Source: Sporomusa ovata DSM 2662 (GTDB lineage: Bacteria; Bacillota; Negativicutes; Sporomusales; Sporomusaceae). From it: a stretch of 64,000 bases of DNA. Positions 1 through 6,733 of this stretch are shown piece after piece. The stretch lies in NCBI RefSeq assembly GCF_000445445.1, contig NZ_ASXP01000004.1, forward strand, positions 248,001 to 312,000, written 5' to 3'. A model generated the notes under the pieces. The model was not told the origin of the DNA, did not search any database, and was given only the letters and a program-made list of their open reading frames with translations. A program made the position numbers and the translations under genes. Numbering within the stretch: position 1 is the stretch's first letter; each line of letters begins with the position of its first letter.

Positions 1-2
1 GG

Positions 3-149
3 CAAGGCAAAAAAGCTCTTGATGATCTTTATGAAGCTCAAGGGAAGATTCAAAAGAGTAAAATGCCGGAAGAAGAAAAGAATAAACGGATTGAAAAAAT
101 AACACAACGGGCCGCTGAGATATCACGGACTGTATTGCAAAAGAAATAG
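3..149 (+). CDS. 3' end of a prophage gene (partial)
   Basis: The open frame enters from the left edge and ends at TAG 147-149, giving about 48 residues. They are strongly charged and helix-prone, with Lys/Glu-rich stretches, and resemble the tail of a coiled-coil phage protein. A phage origin is inferred from the holin and endolysin genes immediately downstream. The product cannot be named from this fragment. Confidence 0.5.
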   Translation, partial: QGKKALDDLYEAQGKIQKSKMPEEEKNKRIEKITQRAAEISRTVLQKK

Positions 150-166
150 GCGGGGTTATTCCCGCC
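149..166. terminator. short GC-rich hairpin after the partial phage gene
   Basis: A 6-bp stem (GGCGGG/CCCGCC) with a 6-nt loop sits between the stop of the upstream plus-strand gene and the stop of the small minus-strand gene. There is no clear T tract, so termination is uncertain. Confidence 0.35.
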
Positions 167-329
167 TATACCACTGTATGAGCCTATATATTCCGTACGC
201 CGGTGCTGTCAATATTGTAAGGCCTAAAACAACTTCAACAAATGCCATAATTCCAGACCACGCAACACATAGCAGTGGCACGAATATAAGCCAAAACAGG
301 ACAGCATGGTACACATCTTTGAATGTCAC
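156..329 (-). CDS. small two-helix membrane protein (57 aa), prophage region
   Basis: On the minus strand a GTG start at 329 is preceded by an AGGATGGTG-type ribosome site and opens 57 codons to TAA at 156-158. The product is hydrophobic, with two likely membrane helices (about residues 9-25 and 28-45) and a basic C-terminus (YRRE). It runs opposite to the lysis genes. It could be a small phage or superinfection-exclusion type membrane protein, but I recognise no family. Support is the ribosome site plus membrane composition only. Confidence 0.45.
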   Translation of the reverse strand: MTFKDVYHAVLFWLIFVPLLCVAWSGIMAFVEVVLGLTILTAPAYGIYRLIQWYRRE

Positions 330-460
330 GGTATCACCATCCTATTAGTACATTATAACGAAAATTAGAAAGATTGAGGTGTCAATTTTGACAAATATGC
401 CGCGCGAACCATGCCGCTGAGAGCGGTTATTTTTATGTACAAAATTTGGGGGGAGAAATT

Positions 461-976
461 TTGAGAGAAATCTTTGAAAATGTGTTAGCGGCGGCGAAGT
501 CAGCCGCAGTATCAATTATGGATGTGGCACCGGTTAAAGCAACAGCAGCCGGTGCCCTTGCTTTTGCGACCGGCAGCCATGGTACGGCATTGATGGCATT
601 TGCCATACTGATCTTGATTGATTTGCTGACTAAATACCTGTCGCTATCAGCGCAGAGGCTGAATGACCGCAACCTGCCATCGGGACTATGGCAGTGTCTT
701 ATTGGTATTTACGCCGCATTTAAAGACGGATATATCAAGTCTGAACTGATGAAAACCAAGTTTGCCGGGAAGATCATATTATATATGGTTCTAGTATCGG
801 CAGCAATTCAGGTTGACGTTATGGCTAAGGGAGACGATTTGTTCTTGAAAGCGGCCTGGTACTACCTTGCCGGCACAGAGTTTATTAGTATTGCAGAAAA
901 TCTCAGGGATGCAGGGGTACAGAGTTTAGATCCGTTATTGACGTTTATTAGAACAAGGCTGGGGGGATTGAAATGA
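461..976 (+). CDS. phage holin family protein
   Basis: A 171-aa protein resembling the phage holin (toxin secretion/phage lysis) family of Firmicute prophages. It would form lesions in the inner membrane that release the endolysin. Hydrophobic segments lie around residues 30-65 (LMAFAILILIDLLTK) and 105-125, with polar loops between. I take TTG at 461 as the start because a GGGGGGAG ribosome site (448-454) lies 6-7 nt upstream; the longer TTG at 446 would lie within that site. Its stop overlaps the endolysin start by 4 nt (ATGA), indicating translational coupling in one lysis operon. The family call rests on topology, context and general resemblance. Confidence 0.75.
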   Translation: MREIFENVLAAAKSAAVSIMDVAPVKATAAGALAFATGSHGTALMAFAILILIDLLTKYLSLSAQRLNDRNLPSGLWQCLIGIYAAFKDGYIKSELMKTKFAGKIILYMVLVSAAIQVDVMAKGDDLFLKAAWYYLAGTEFISIAENLRDAGVQSLDPLLTFIRTRLGGLK

Positions 977-1539
977 TTAAGGGTATTGATGTAAGTTACC
1001 ACAATGGTGAAGTAGATTGGCAGGCCGTAGCTGATGCCGACATTAAGTTTGTTATGATCCGTTGCTCGTATGGACTACAATCGAAAGATAAAATGTTTGC
1101 CAAGAACGTTGCTGGTGCAAAAGCTGCTGGCTTAAAAGTTGGTGCATATCATTATAGCTATGCTCTTAGTGTGGAAGATGCCGTTCAGGAAGCAGCTAAT
1201 TGCCGTGAAGCTATTGAAAATGCTGGTGTGTGCTTAGAACTTCCGGTGTTCTTCGACATGGAAGACGCGGACGGTTACAAAGAGCGTAATGGCTTTGCCT
1301 TTGATCCGGTAGAGATAACTGCTATGTGCAAAGCATTTATTGATAGCGTTGGCCTTGATTGCGGGGTTTACGCCTCATACTCTTGGCTGACTGATTACAT
1401 CGACTGGAAAGGCCTTGGCTGCGCTATCTGGAACGCTCAATGGAGTGCCAACGACGATCTCAAAGGATATATGTGGCAATATACCGATAGCCTGGAGATT
1501 GGTGGCCGGTGCTTTGACGGTAATATCAAATATGAATAA
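973..1539 (+). CDS. GH25 lysozyme-type phage endolysin
   Basis: A 188-aa glycosyl hydrolase family 25 muramidase that cleaves the MurNAc-GlcNAc bond of peptidoglycan during phage lysis. The family signature is visible: GIDVSYHNG at residues 4-12 with the N-terminal Asp (D6), and the catalytic FFDMED block with D95, E97 and D98. The C-terminal MWQYTDS is also typical. The protein is only the catalytic domain; no LysM or SH3 cell-wall binding domain follows, so it is compact. It overlaps the holin by 4 nt and is followed by AGGAGG for the next small gene. No signal peptide is seen, so export would depend on the holin. Confidence 0.92.
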   Translation: MIKGIDVSYHNGEVDWQAVADADIKFVMIRCSYGLQSKDKMFAKNVAGAKAAGLKVGAYHYSYALSVEDAVQEAANCREAIENAGVCLELPVFFDMEDADGYKERNGFAFDPVEITAMCKAFIDSVGLDCGVYASYSWLTDYIDWKGLGCAIWNAQWSANDDLKGYMWQYTDSLEIGGRCFDGNIKYE

Positions 1540-1553
1540 AAGGAGGCATTACC

Positions 1554-1694
1554 ATGTTAAAAACAATCGGATTGCGGCTATTTTTCTTTTTCTTTGAAGG
1601 CAATATAGCCGAAGGTCAAATCGGAATTAATTTAATTAACCTCAGTATCGCGGCAGCGTTCTTCGCTGCCGGTTTTATTGTGGGAAAAATATAG
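1554..1694 (+). CDS. small hydrophobic protein (46 aa) of the lysis cassette
   Basis: ATG 1554 is preceded by a strong AAAGGAGG site (1539-1546) and opens 46 codons to TAG. The product has a Phe-rich hydrophobic N-terminus (LRLFFFFF), a short polar stretch and a second hydrophobic helix (LSIAAAFFAAGFIVGKI). It lies between endolysin and the spanin-like gene on the same strand, so it is probably co-transcribed with the lysis genes. It might be a second holin or antiholin by size and position, but no family is recognised. Confidence 0.55.
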   Translation: MLKTIGLRLFFFFFEGNIAEGQIGINLINLSIAAAFFAAGFIVGKI

Positions 1695-1750
1695 GACAAT
1701 AAAAATAGCGCCACATGTTCCGGGCGGCGCTTAAGGGAGAGGAAAGAATT

Positions 1751-2368
1751 ATGTTTAGTTTAACCAAGCGCCAGGCGGTTATACTGCTTGGCGTTGTTTT
1801 ATTGCTTGTAGCATGTTGGCTGCTTTACCAATATTTTCACCAGCCGCAGCCGGTAACTGTCGAATCTCAGCAGCTGGCCGAGACCCCAGCCGGGGTAGAC
1901 CTGGCAGCAAAGAACGCTCATATTGATATGTTGCAATCGCAGTTAAATGAAGCGGCCCAGCAGATTGCCGAGTTGAAAAATAAACCACCTGACACGATTA
2001 TTCAGACCGTGCCGGTGGAAGTAATCAAAACGGTTGAAGTCGAGCGTCAGAAATCTGGCGCTGACTTTGCTATTGTTACGAACCTGGTTAATCTGGATAA
2101 GCAGGTTAATTTACAGGAAGTCGCAAGCCTGCCAGCAGATACGCCAGTTACATTAAAGCAGTACAATGTGTTTGCATATAAAAAAGTTATTCGCGGTGTA
2201 AATGTGTACTCGGATTGGAGTAAAGCCGCCCAGGGTAAGTTTAAGATTGATGAAGTTACTGCAGATGTTAGTCGGCGTATTACAAAAGATGGTAAGTATA
2301 TTGGCATTGTTGCCGGGTATGATTTTAAGTATGATCATGCAAAAGCTGGAATACGATATTCATTTTAA
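1751..2368 (+). CDS. membrane-anchored or lipoprotein phage protein, spanin-like position
   Basis: A 205-aa protein. ATG 1751 has GGAGAGG upstream. The N-terminus has a basic segment (TKR), then a hydrophobic stretch (residues 9-25) containing LVAC at 19-22, which matches a lipobox. A Gln/Leu-rich coiled coil follows (about 50-75), then a proline-containing linker and a beta-rich C-terminus that ends with alternating strands and a terminal aromatic (RYSF). It follows the holin/endolysin genes, where diderm phages encode spanins that fuse inner and outer membranes. That role is inferred from position and architecture; I do not recognise a named family. Confidence 0.5.
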   Translation: MFSLTKRQAVILLGVVLLLVACWLLYQYFHQPQPVTVESQQLAETPAGVDLAAKNAHIDMLQSQLNEAAQQIAELKNKPPDTIIQTVPVEVIKTVEVERQKSGADFAIVTNLVNLDKQVNLQEVASLPADTPVTLKQYNVFAYKKVIRGVNVYSDWSKAAQGKFKIDEVTADVSRRITKDGKYIGIVAGYDFKYDHAKAGIRYSF

Positions 2369-2427
2369 TTGTAGTTACAATATTTTTCAAAGAAAGACAA
2401 TTTTTTATATATTCCCAAATAAATACA

Positions 2428-2436
2428 TGGTATAAT
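2428..2436 (+). promoter_or_regulatory. extended -10 promoter before the tail-collar gene
   Basis: TGG followed by TATAAT (2431-2436) is a match to an extended -10 element, 33 nt before the GTG start at 2469. No convincing -35 hexamer is seen. The gene therefore probably has its own promoter apart from the lysis operon. Confidence 0.5.
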
Positions 2437-2468
2437 AAACCATATTATTTATGAAAGGAATGATATTT

Positions 2469-2711
2469 GTGGACCCTATTTTAGGACAAATTCAATTATT
2501 TCCATTCCAATGGAATATGGTAGGTTGGATGCCTTGCGAAGGGCAGGTTTTGCAAATAGTACAAAACCAAGCTTTATTTGCTCTTTTAGGAAACATTTAT
2601 GGTGGTGACGGACGCACTACGTTTGCGATCCCAAATTTGAAAGGCTCTGAACCCAATCCTGCAACGAAATATTATATAGCAACGCAAGGCATATTCCCGC
2701 AAAGGGATTAA
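2469..2711 (+). CDS. compact phage tail-collar (microcystin-dependent protein-like) protein
   Basis: An 80-aa protein of the phage tail-collar type. The N-terminus (DPILGQIQLFPFQW, GWMPCEGQ, ALFALLGNIYGGDG, TTFAIPNLKG) matches the conserved collar domain, and the last residues (YYIATQGIFPQRD) match the usual end of full-length members of about 170 aa. The central region of those longer proteins is absent. I choose GTG 2469 because family members begin with this Asp-Pro segment and a GAAAGGA site lies about 10 nt upstream; ATG at 2451 or 2460 is badly placed for that site. It has its own extended -10 promoter and a terminator behind it, so it behaves as a single-gene unit. Confidence 0.75.
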   Translation: MDPILGQIQLFPFQWNMVGWMPCEGQVLQIVQNQALFALLGNIYGGDGRTTFAIPNLKGSEPNPATKYYIATQGIFPQRD

Positions 2712-2757
2712 CGGATACGGACTGCACAGTAAAGTAAAAAAAGTAAGTTAAGATGTT

Positions 2758-2803
2758 GGCCGCCTGCCGGGTTTGTCCTGGTGGGCGGCTGTTTTTATTT
2801 CCA
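2758..2803 (+). terminator. rho-independent terminator after the tail-collar gene
   Basis: A stem of about 10 bp (GCCGCCTGCC with GGTGGGCGGC, one mismatch) is followed by TGTTTTTATTT. Confidence 0.8.
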
Positions 2804-2885
2804 AACTTCCCTAACGAAATTCTAAATAATGGCGGTTATTATTAATGCATGGATTCAATATCAAATGTAGGGAGTGAGTGTTTCC

Positions 2886-3242
2886 ATGAAAATTACAGGT
2901 GAAAAAGTAATCATATACTCAATGCTTGGTTTAATGCAAGTAGGGATGTTCTCATCGGTAGCTGCCGCAGCGCCTAGCCCACTACATAATAATGGTTCAC
3001 AGCGCTTAGCATATCTTGACCGTGATGATCGCCATGATCCCGGAGATCAAAAACGTAAGCATGATGAGCGTCAACGAGAAGAAAAAGAGCGGCACGAAAG
3101 AGAAATGAAACGGCGTCCTCATGAAAGCGAACGGGAATGGCGGGAGCGTCAAGAACGCGAAAATAAGCGTCATGATCAGGCGTTACGTGAAATTGCAGCT
3201 CTTTTGATTGGTATTGCAATTGGATCGGGATCAAATAATTAA
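2886..3242 (+). CDS. secreted, Arg/Glu-rich hypothetical protein
   Basis: A 118-aa protein with an N-terminal signal peptide (hydrophobic segment about residues 9-25, Ala-rich cleavage region VAAAAPS). A very charged central region follows with repeated Arg-Glu-Arg/His-Glu motifs (residues 45-95, predicted helical or disordered), then a hydrophobic C-terminal segment (ALREIAALLIGIAIGSGSNN). ATG 2886 is preferred over an upstream GTG at 2874 because GGGAGTGAG precedes it and the signal peptide then begins correctly. It is a single-gene unit ending at a strong terminator. No family or function is recognised; it may be an envelope protein. Confidence 0.6.
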   Translation: MKITGEKVIIYSMLGLMQVGMFSSVAAAAPSPLHNNGSQRLAYLDRDDRHDPGDQKRKHDERQREEKERHEREMKRRPHESEREWRERQERENKRHDQALREIAALLIGIAIGSGSNN

Positions 3243-3252
3243 CATAATCTTG

Positions 3253-3280
3253 GCCGTATCCTTCGGGGTACGGCTTTTTT
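3253..3280 (+). terminator. rho-independent terminator with a UUCG tetraloop
   Basis: A 9-bp stem (GCCGTATCC/GGGTACGGC, one G-T pair) closes a TTCG loop and is followed by six T residues. Confidence 0.88.
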
Positions 3281-3358
3281 ATAATGTTCCTGGAGCAAAC
3301 CCATCCTGTATATCATAGTGTGTAATATCCCTGATATATAATTAAGGAGGCATGCTTT

Positions 3359-3466
3359 ATGGGATTTGGTAATTTCGGAGGTAGTGGTAGTAGTTGTTTT
3401 ATAATCATTATTATAATACTTTTACTATTTTTCTGCTGCAATGATCAATGTAGTTCAACCTGCTAA
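3359..3466 (+). CDS. 35-aa Gly/Cys-rich hydrophobic protein, YjcZ-like sporulation type
   Basis: ATG 3359 follows a strong TAAGGAGG site (3343-3350). The product starts with a Gly-rich segment (MGFGNFGGSGSS), continues with an Ile/Leu/Phe helix (IIIIIILLLFF) and ends with several Cys residues (CCNDQCSSTC). Small Gly-rich proteins with one membrane helix are widespread in spore formers, and those of the YjcZ type are associated with sporulation. That link is by resemblance in composition only. The gene stands alone and its regulation is not evident. Confidence 0.6.
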   Translation: MGFGNFGGSGSSCFIIIIIILLLFFCCNDQCSSTC

Positions 3467-3582
3467 CATTGTTTAATCGTAGCCAAATCCACAACTAAAT
3501 CTAAAGTGCGGCCCGCTTAGATCGGTTGTGCCATAAGTCGCCTGTTCGTAGGGATGGGCGGCCTTTTCCCATTAATCCCCTC

Positions 3583-3629
3583 TTTACACCTACAAACATT
3601 TGTTCTATAATAAACACAAACAAATGTTC
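3583..3629 (+). promoter_or_regulatory. SigA promoter with two LexA-like operators
   Basis: A -35 TTTACA (3583-3588) and -10 TATAAT (3606-3611) are separated by exactly 17 bp. Two copies of the Gram-positive LexA-type box (G/A-AAC-N4-GTTC) overlay this promoter: AAAC-ATTT-GTTC at 3594-3605 in the spacer and AAAC-AAAT-GTTC at 3618-3629 just downstream, with centres 24 bp apart. This arrangement is what an SOS-repressed promoter looks like; LexA binding itself is inferred. Confidence 0.7.
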
Positions 3630-3645
3630 TGTAAGGAGGTTTCTT

Positions 3646-3900
3646 ATGCATACCGATACACCCAGCAAAACAAAAGTATTTGTTGCCATCACTGCCGAAC
3701 ACGACACGAACGGCATAATTAAACCGACCATCCTGCACTGGGAAGATGGCCGTAAGTGGGATATTGATAAAGTTTATGATGTTCGCCAAGCGGCATCATT
3801 GAAAGCTGGCGGTCAAGGTATGCGGTACACTTGCCGAATTGCTGGGAAACAGGTATTTCTGTTTTGTGATGATGGTAAGTGGTTTATTGAAGGGAAATGA
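3646..3900 (+). CDS. 84-aa conserved-looking hypothetical, probable SOS-regulated
   Basis: ATG 3646 lies 7 nt after TAAGGAGG, directly downstream of a promoter carrying two LexA-like boxes. The protein is compact, without membrane segments, and beta-rich: KVFVAITAEHD, ILHWEDGRKWDIDKVYDVRQ, RYTCRIAGKQVFLFCDDGKWFIEGK. I recall similar small proteins next to Y-family DNA polymerase genes in other clostridia, but cannot check this here, and no polymerase gene is in this window. An SOS-response role is therefore inferred only from the operator. Earlier in-frame starts upstream would include the promoter and are rejected. Confidence 0.65.
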   Translation: MHTDTPSKTKVFVAITAEHDTNGIIKPTILHWEDGRKWDIDKVYDVRQAASLKAGGQGMRYTCRIAGKQVFLFCDDGKWFIEGK

Positions 3901-3971
3901 ATAAGCCCCTGCCGAGGGTCATCTTTATATATTTATCTTTAATCAATCTTTAACTTTCTCCCATAATTTTA

Positions 3972-3980
3972 TGGTATAAT
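3972..3980 (+). promoter_or_regulatory. extended -10 promoter of the Nif11-like gene
   Basis: TGG-TATAAT (TATAAT at 3975-3980) matches an extended -10 and lies 31 nt before the ATG at 4012. The -35 region is weak. Confidence 0.5.
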
Positions 3981-4011
3981 TTGCATAAAACCATAATTTG
4001 GAGGCGATTAC

Positions 4012-4257
4012 ATGAGCATCGAATCAGCTAAAGCATTTATCGAAAGAATGAAGAACGACGAAAAATTTACCCAAAAAGCAACAGAATGCAGAGATGCACA
4101 AGCTTGGATGGTATTCGCAAAAGAAGCCTGTTTTGATATTTCGGTAGATGATATTACGATTGAGGATATCCAAGAAGCTCTTGCAGAGTTGTCTGACGAT
4201 GAACTCGATGGTGTGGCCGGCGGAATGAACCCGGTGCTTGCTATAGACAGTTGGTAA
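4012..4257 (+). CDS. Nif11-like leader peptide (RiPP-type precursor), orphan
   Basis: An 81-aa protein with the Nif11 fold: an N-terminal helical segment (SIESAKAFIERMKNDEKFTQKA), a central FAKE/CFDIS segment, and the leader ending ELSDDELDGVAGG, which is the double-glycine processing site of Nif11-type natural product precursors. After GG only ten residues remain (MNPVLAIDSW), without Cys and with one Ser. A GGAGG site precedes ATG 4012. Family knowledge: such leaders are read by maturases and cut during export by C39-peptidase transporters. No modifying enzyme or transporter gene is nearby, so the peptide may be a remnant, may work in trans, or may not be a RiPP precursor. Confidence 0.82.
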   Translation: MSIESAKAFIERMKNDEKFTQKATECRDAQAWMVFAKEACFDISVDDITIEDIQEALAELSDDELDGVAGGMNPVLAIDSW

Positions 4258-4311
4258 TAGGCCACCGTTCCGGCGTATGATAGTCACAAACTAGGCTTGA
4301 TTTGCGCAATG

Positions 4312-4345
4312 AAAAAGCCCCTGGCGTGTGCCGGGGGCTTTTTTA
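4312..4345. terminator. bidirectional terminator between convergent genes
   Basis: AAAAAGCCCC-TGGC, loop GTGT, GCC-GGGGGCTTTTTT. It has A and T tracts on both sides and serves the Nif11-like gene and the convergent minus-strand gene. Confidence 0.88.
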
Positions 4346-4380
4346 TATTTACTGTTTAGATAGCAGGGAGTAATCCCAGC

Positions 4381-4620
4381 TTAGTTTTTAAAACGAATAT
4401 TTTTCCTACATTGCGTCCATATCATGTGGAGTACATCCAAATAGGCTTCCCAGTGGTTTTCGGCCATTCGGGTAAGTGTATCATGCATCCCATCACTGGC
4501 ATGTTCTGACGCTTCTACGACAGTGTTCATAAGCTCAAGTTGTTCAATCGCTTCTTGATGTAATGTAATCATGTGCGCAGGATCAACAGTTAACGGGCGA
4601 CGGCTGAATAGTTTTTTCAT
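4381..4620 (-). CDS. hypothetical helical protein (79 aa)
   Basis: The start at 4620 has a GGGAGATGATATACC upstream region. The protein is mostly alpha-helical and amphipathic (HQEAIEQLELMNTVVEAS, TLTRMAENHWEAYLDVLHMIWTQ), with a basic N-terminus (MKKLFSRRP) and a basic C-terminus. There is no signal peptide or membrane helix. It lies 34 nt downstream of the Cys-rich coat-like gene on the same strand, so the two are probably co-transcribed. No family is recognised. Confidence 0.6.
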   Translation of the reverse strand: MKKLFSRRPLTVDPAHMITLHQEAIEQLELMNTVVEASEHASDGMHDTLTRMAENHWEAYLDVLHMIWTQCRKNIRFKN

Positions 4621-4654
4621 GGTATATCATCTCCCAATGCCAAGGCTTGCAATA

Positions 4655-4999
4655 TTACCGACGGCCTTTAAATGGAGCGATGAAACGAATCATTTTAATA
4701 GGCACATGCAGTGAAACACAGCGATGGCAATGGGTGCTGTTGACAATGATGTAGTCACAACCAATATAGCAGACAGTACCACAGAAAGTGGAGCCTCTGC
4801 GATCAATCACAGCGTCAGTACCAAGGATGACTTCGTCACCTAAAAAGCAAAGCAACCGGTCTTTAAAGTTATCATGTTGCATTTTGTAAGACATGGGTTC
4901 TTCCATGAAATGATCATCACAGCACATCATTTCTTTGTCGGGATAGTCGCAGCACATGTTATCTTCAGGGCCATACCAATGCGGATATTTGGTTTCCAT
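4655..4999 (-). CDS. Cys-rich DUF2642-like (spore-coat-type) protein
   Basis: A 114-aa protein whose C-terminal half (about residues 45-110: DRLLCFLGDEVILGTDAV, RRGSTFCGTVCYIGCDYIIVN, HVPIKMIRFIAPF) resembles the small beta-barrel seen in DUF2642/YuzF-like spore-associated proteins. The N-terminus is rich in Cys, Asp, Met and aromatics (NMCCDYPDKEMMCCDD), which would suit cross-linking or metal binding in a coat layer. An AAAGGAGG site precedes ATG 4999. The coat role is inferred from composition and family resemblance; ten or more Cys residues in 114 is unusual. Confidence 0.55.
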   Translation of the reverse strand: METKYPHWYGPEDNMCCDYPDKEMMCCDDHFMEEPMSYKMQHDNFKDRLLCFLGDEVILGTDAVIDRRGSTFCGTVCYIGCDYIIVNSTHCHRCVSLHVPIKMIRFIAPFKGRR

Positions 5000-5221
5000 A
5001 AATATTAATGACCTCCTTTATTTACTATAGGAAAACTTATAATTCTTATATACCTGTTCTACTTCAATATATGAAGAACAAAAACATAATGTTACAACCG
5101 TTAACAATTTCAACGATAAATCAACTAAAAAATAAAGGGAAATAGTTGGTAAGCAGGGAAAAAAGTAATAAGTAGCGAATATAGAGCTATTCTTGAGAGT
5201 AGGTAGGTGAAGCTTCAAGCA

Positions 5222-5473
5222 ATGGAGTTCATGAAAAACAGTAATATAATTCTTATTGGTTTTTTAGTGTGGCTAATTATTGCACCACGTGTGAATAGTC
5301 CACGCTATGGGGAACTTTTTTTGGCCTATATGACGGCGCTTTTATTCAGCCTTATTGCCAGCTCGGAAATTATGATGATAAAGCCAGTTGCTTTCTTCTT
5401 TACATTAGGTGGGGTACTGGCCTTTTGTTACGTTGTTATGCGTAAAACAATCAGGATAACAATTCATAAATAA
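5222..5473 (+). CDS. small membrane protein (about 83 aa)
   Basis: The product has three hydrophobic segments (NIILIGFLVWLIIA, LFLAYMTALLFSLIA, VAFFFTLGGVLAFCYVVM) separated by short loops, and a basic C-terminus. The start is ambiguous: GTG 5207, ATG 5222 and ATG 5231 are in frame. The AGGTAGGTG at 5201-5209 best serves ATG 5222. It ends 12 nt before the next gene, which has its own AAGGAGG, so they form an operon. No family is recognised. Confidence 0.55.
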   Translation: MEFMKNSNIILIGFLVWLIIAPRVNSPRYGELFLAYMTALLFSLIASSEIMMIKPVAFFFTLGGVLAFCYVVMRKTIRITIHK

Positions 5474-5485
5474 GGAGGCCAACCT

Positions 5486-6604
5486 ATGTCGTTACAGCCT
5501 GATAAGACAACTTCTTTGCGGGAAAAGAACAAGATTAAAAATAACGAACGGGCTGAGGTTCGCTATTTTAAGGGTGAAGAACAATTTGAGCGCTGGCGTA
5601 AGGAGTTTATCCAGCATCAAGACAACGAGCTTAAATTAGCGGCTGTCAGCAAATTAAGTTATGAGCCGGCAGACTATGAACCGTTGCTTGTTCAGGAACC
5701 ATTCCCAGAGCTTGTTTTAACAGACCATAGTTATCTTATTGATAAAGCAGTGACCAAAACAGAAGAGAGCTATGTTTATCCCCAGGGGATCAGGATTGCA
5801 ATAATCATCTCTCTATTTGTCATATTAGTTATTTTCTTTAGTCCTATTGTTCTTTTAATTACAGTGGCGATGGGAGTGGCGGCAGCAGTATCGCTGCACT
5901 TTACCCGGAAAGACCGGGAGCATGCGATCAAAGAGGCCGAGCGGGAAGCCAGGGAAGAAATGGCGCGGCGTAACGAGCAAGAAAGGCTGGTTTATGAAGA
6001 AAAGAGGCGTCAGCATGAAGTAAAAGAAACCGCTCGGCTGGCACTAATTCAGCAGTTGCTGACAGGAGCACCAGGTGCGGTTAGGGCCAGACTTGACGAG
6101 GTCTTGAGTCATTTAAAATTGCCGGTAGTTGTTGAAGTGGATATTGATTTTTTTGCTGATATTCCCTTTGTTAAGGTGTGGTTGCCTTCAAAAGCGGTTA
6201 TCCCCAAACAAACTTGCGAAATGCTACCCTCAGGCCGTCTTCAATTCCAGGATAAAGATACACGGGTGTTTAACAAGCAGTATTTTGAGCTATGTGGTGC
6301 TATTATTTTACAGGTAGTATCCGTTATTTTGGCAAATATACCGTCATTCCAGGAGGCCTATGCGGCCGGTGTTGTAAAAAATGACCTAACTGACGATTGT
6401 ATTTTATCTGTAAAAATTCCCAAGGAAGAGATTGCCTCTATTAATCGGGCTAACAGTGCTATTCCTGCTTTACAGGCATTTGCAGCCATATATGAGTGTG
6501 ATACTTCCCTGGCACTTTATCCTGTAGATATGTTATGTCCGCCTGAATGGGAAGAGATTGACAAGCAAGAGTTAAAAAGTTTGAAGGTACGAATATTTCA
6601 ATAG
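5486..6604 (+). CDS. hypothetical membrane protein with central coiled coil (372 aa)
   Basis: A strong TAAGGAGG site precedes ATG 5486. The order is: a charged cytosolic-type N-terminus (1-100), two adjacent membrane helices (about 102-138, AIIISLFVILVIFFSPIVLLITVAMGVAAAVSL), a long Glu/Arg-rich coiled coil (about 142-182), then a mixed alpha/beta C-terminal domain (about 185-372) with no recognised motif. The hairpin topology suggests both termini face the same side. It follows a small membrane protein by 12 nt. I do not recognise the family; the coiled coil suggests oligomerisation. Confidence 0.6.
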   Translation: MSLQPDKTTSLREKNKIKNNERAEVRYFKGEEQFERWRKEFIQHQDNELKLAAVSKLSYEPADYEPLLVQEPFPELVLTDHSYLIDKAVTKTEESYVYPQGIRIAIIISLFVILVIFFSPIVLLITVAMGVAAAVSLHFTRKDREHAIKEAEREAREEMARRNEQERLVYEEKRRQHEVKETARLALIQQLLTGAPGAVRARLDEVLSHLKLPVVVEVDIDFFADIPFVKVWLPSKAVIPKQTCEMLPSGRLQFQDKDTRVFNKQYFELCGAIILQVVSVILANIPSFQEAYAAGVVKNDLTDDCILSVKIPKEEIASINRANSAIPALQAFAAIYECDTSLALYPVDMLCPPEWEEIDKQELKSLKVRIFQ

Positions 6605-6656
6605 GGGATAGCCAATACTAAAAAAATTGTGAAATTAGGTTATCACATAAGAGGAA

Positions 6657-6671
6657 TTATAATTTTTATAG
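6657..6671 (+). promoter_or_regulatory. PerR-like box overlapping a -10 element
   Basis: The 15-bp TTATAAT-T-TTTATAG agrees with the PerR consensus TTATAATNATTATAA at 13 of 15 positions, and its TATAAT (6658-6663) could be the -10 of the superoxide reductase gene starting 63 nt downstream. PerR control of superoxide reductase is known in clostridia; here it is inferred from the site. Confidence 0.5.
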
Positions 6672-6733
6672 AGAATAATTATCCTTAGAATAATTGGCAA
6701 TGAATGCTAAATAATTTCAAGGGGGAATATTCA

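Noticed and set aside
1..2900. Prophage attachment site at the right end
   Set aside because: No tRNA gene, integrase or direct repeat is visible in the window to define an att site.
3526..3645. Upstream extension of the SOS-type gene
   Set aside because: It would translate through the promoter and operators; ATG 3646 has an ideal ribosome site.
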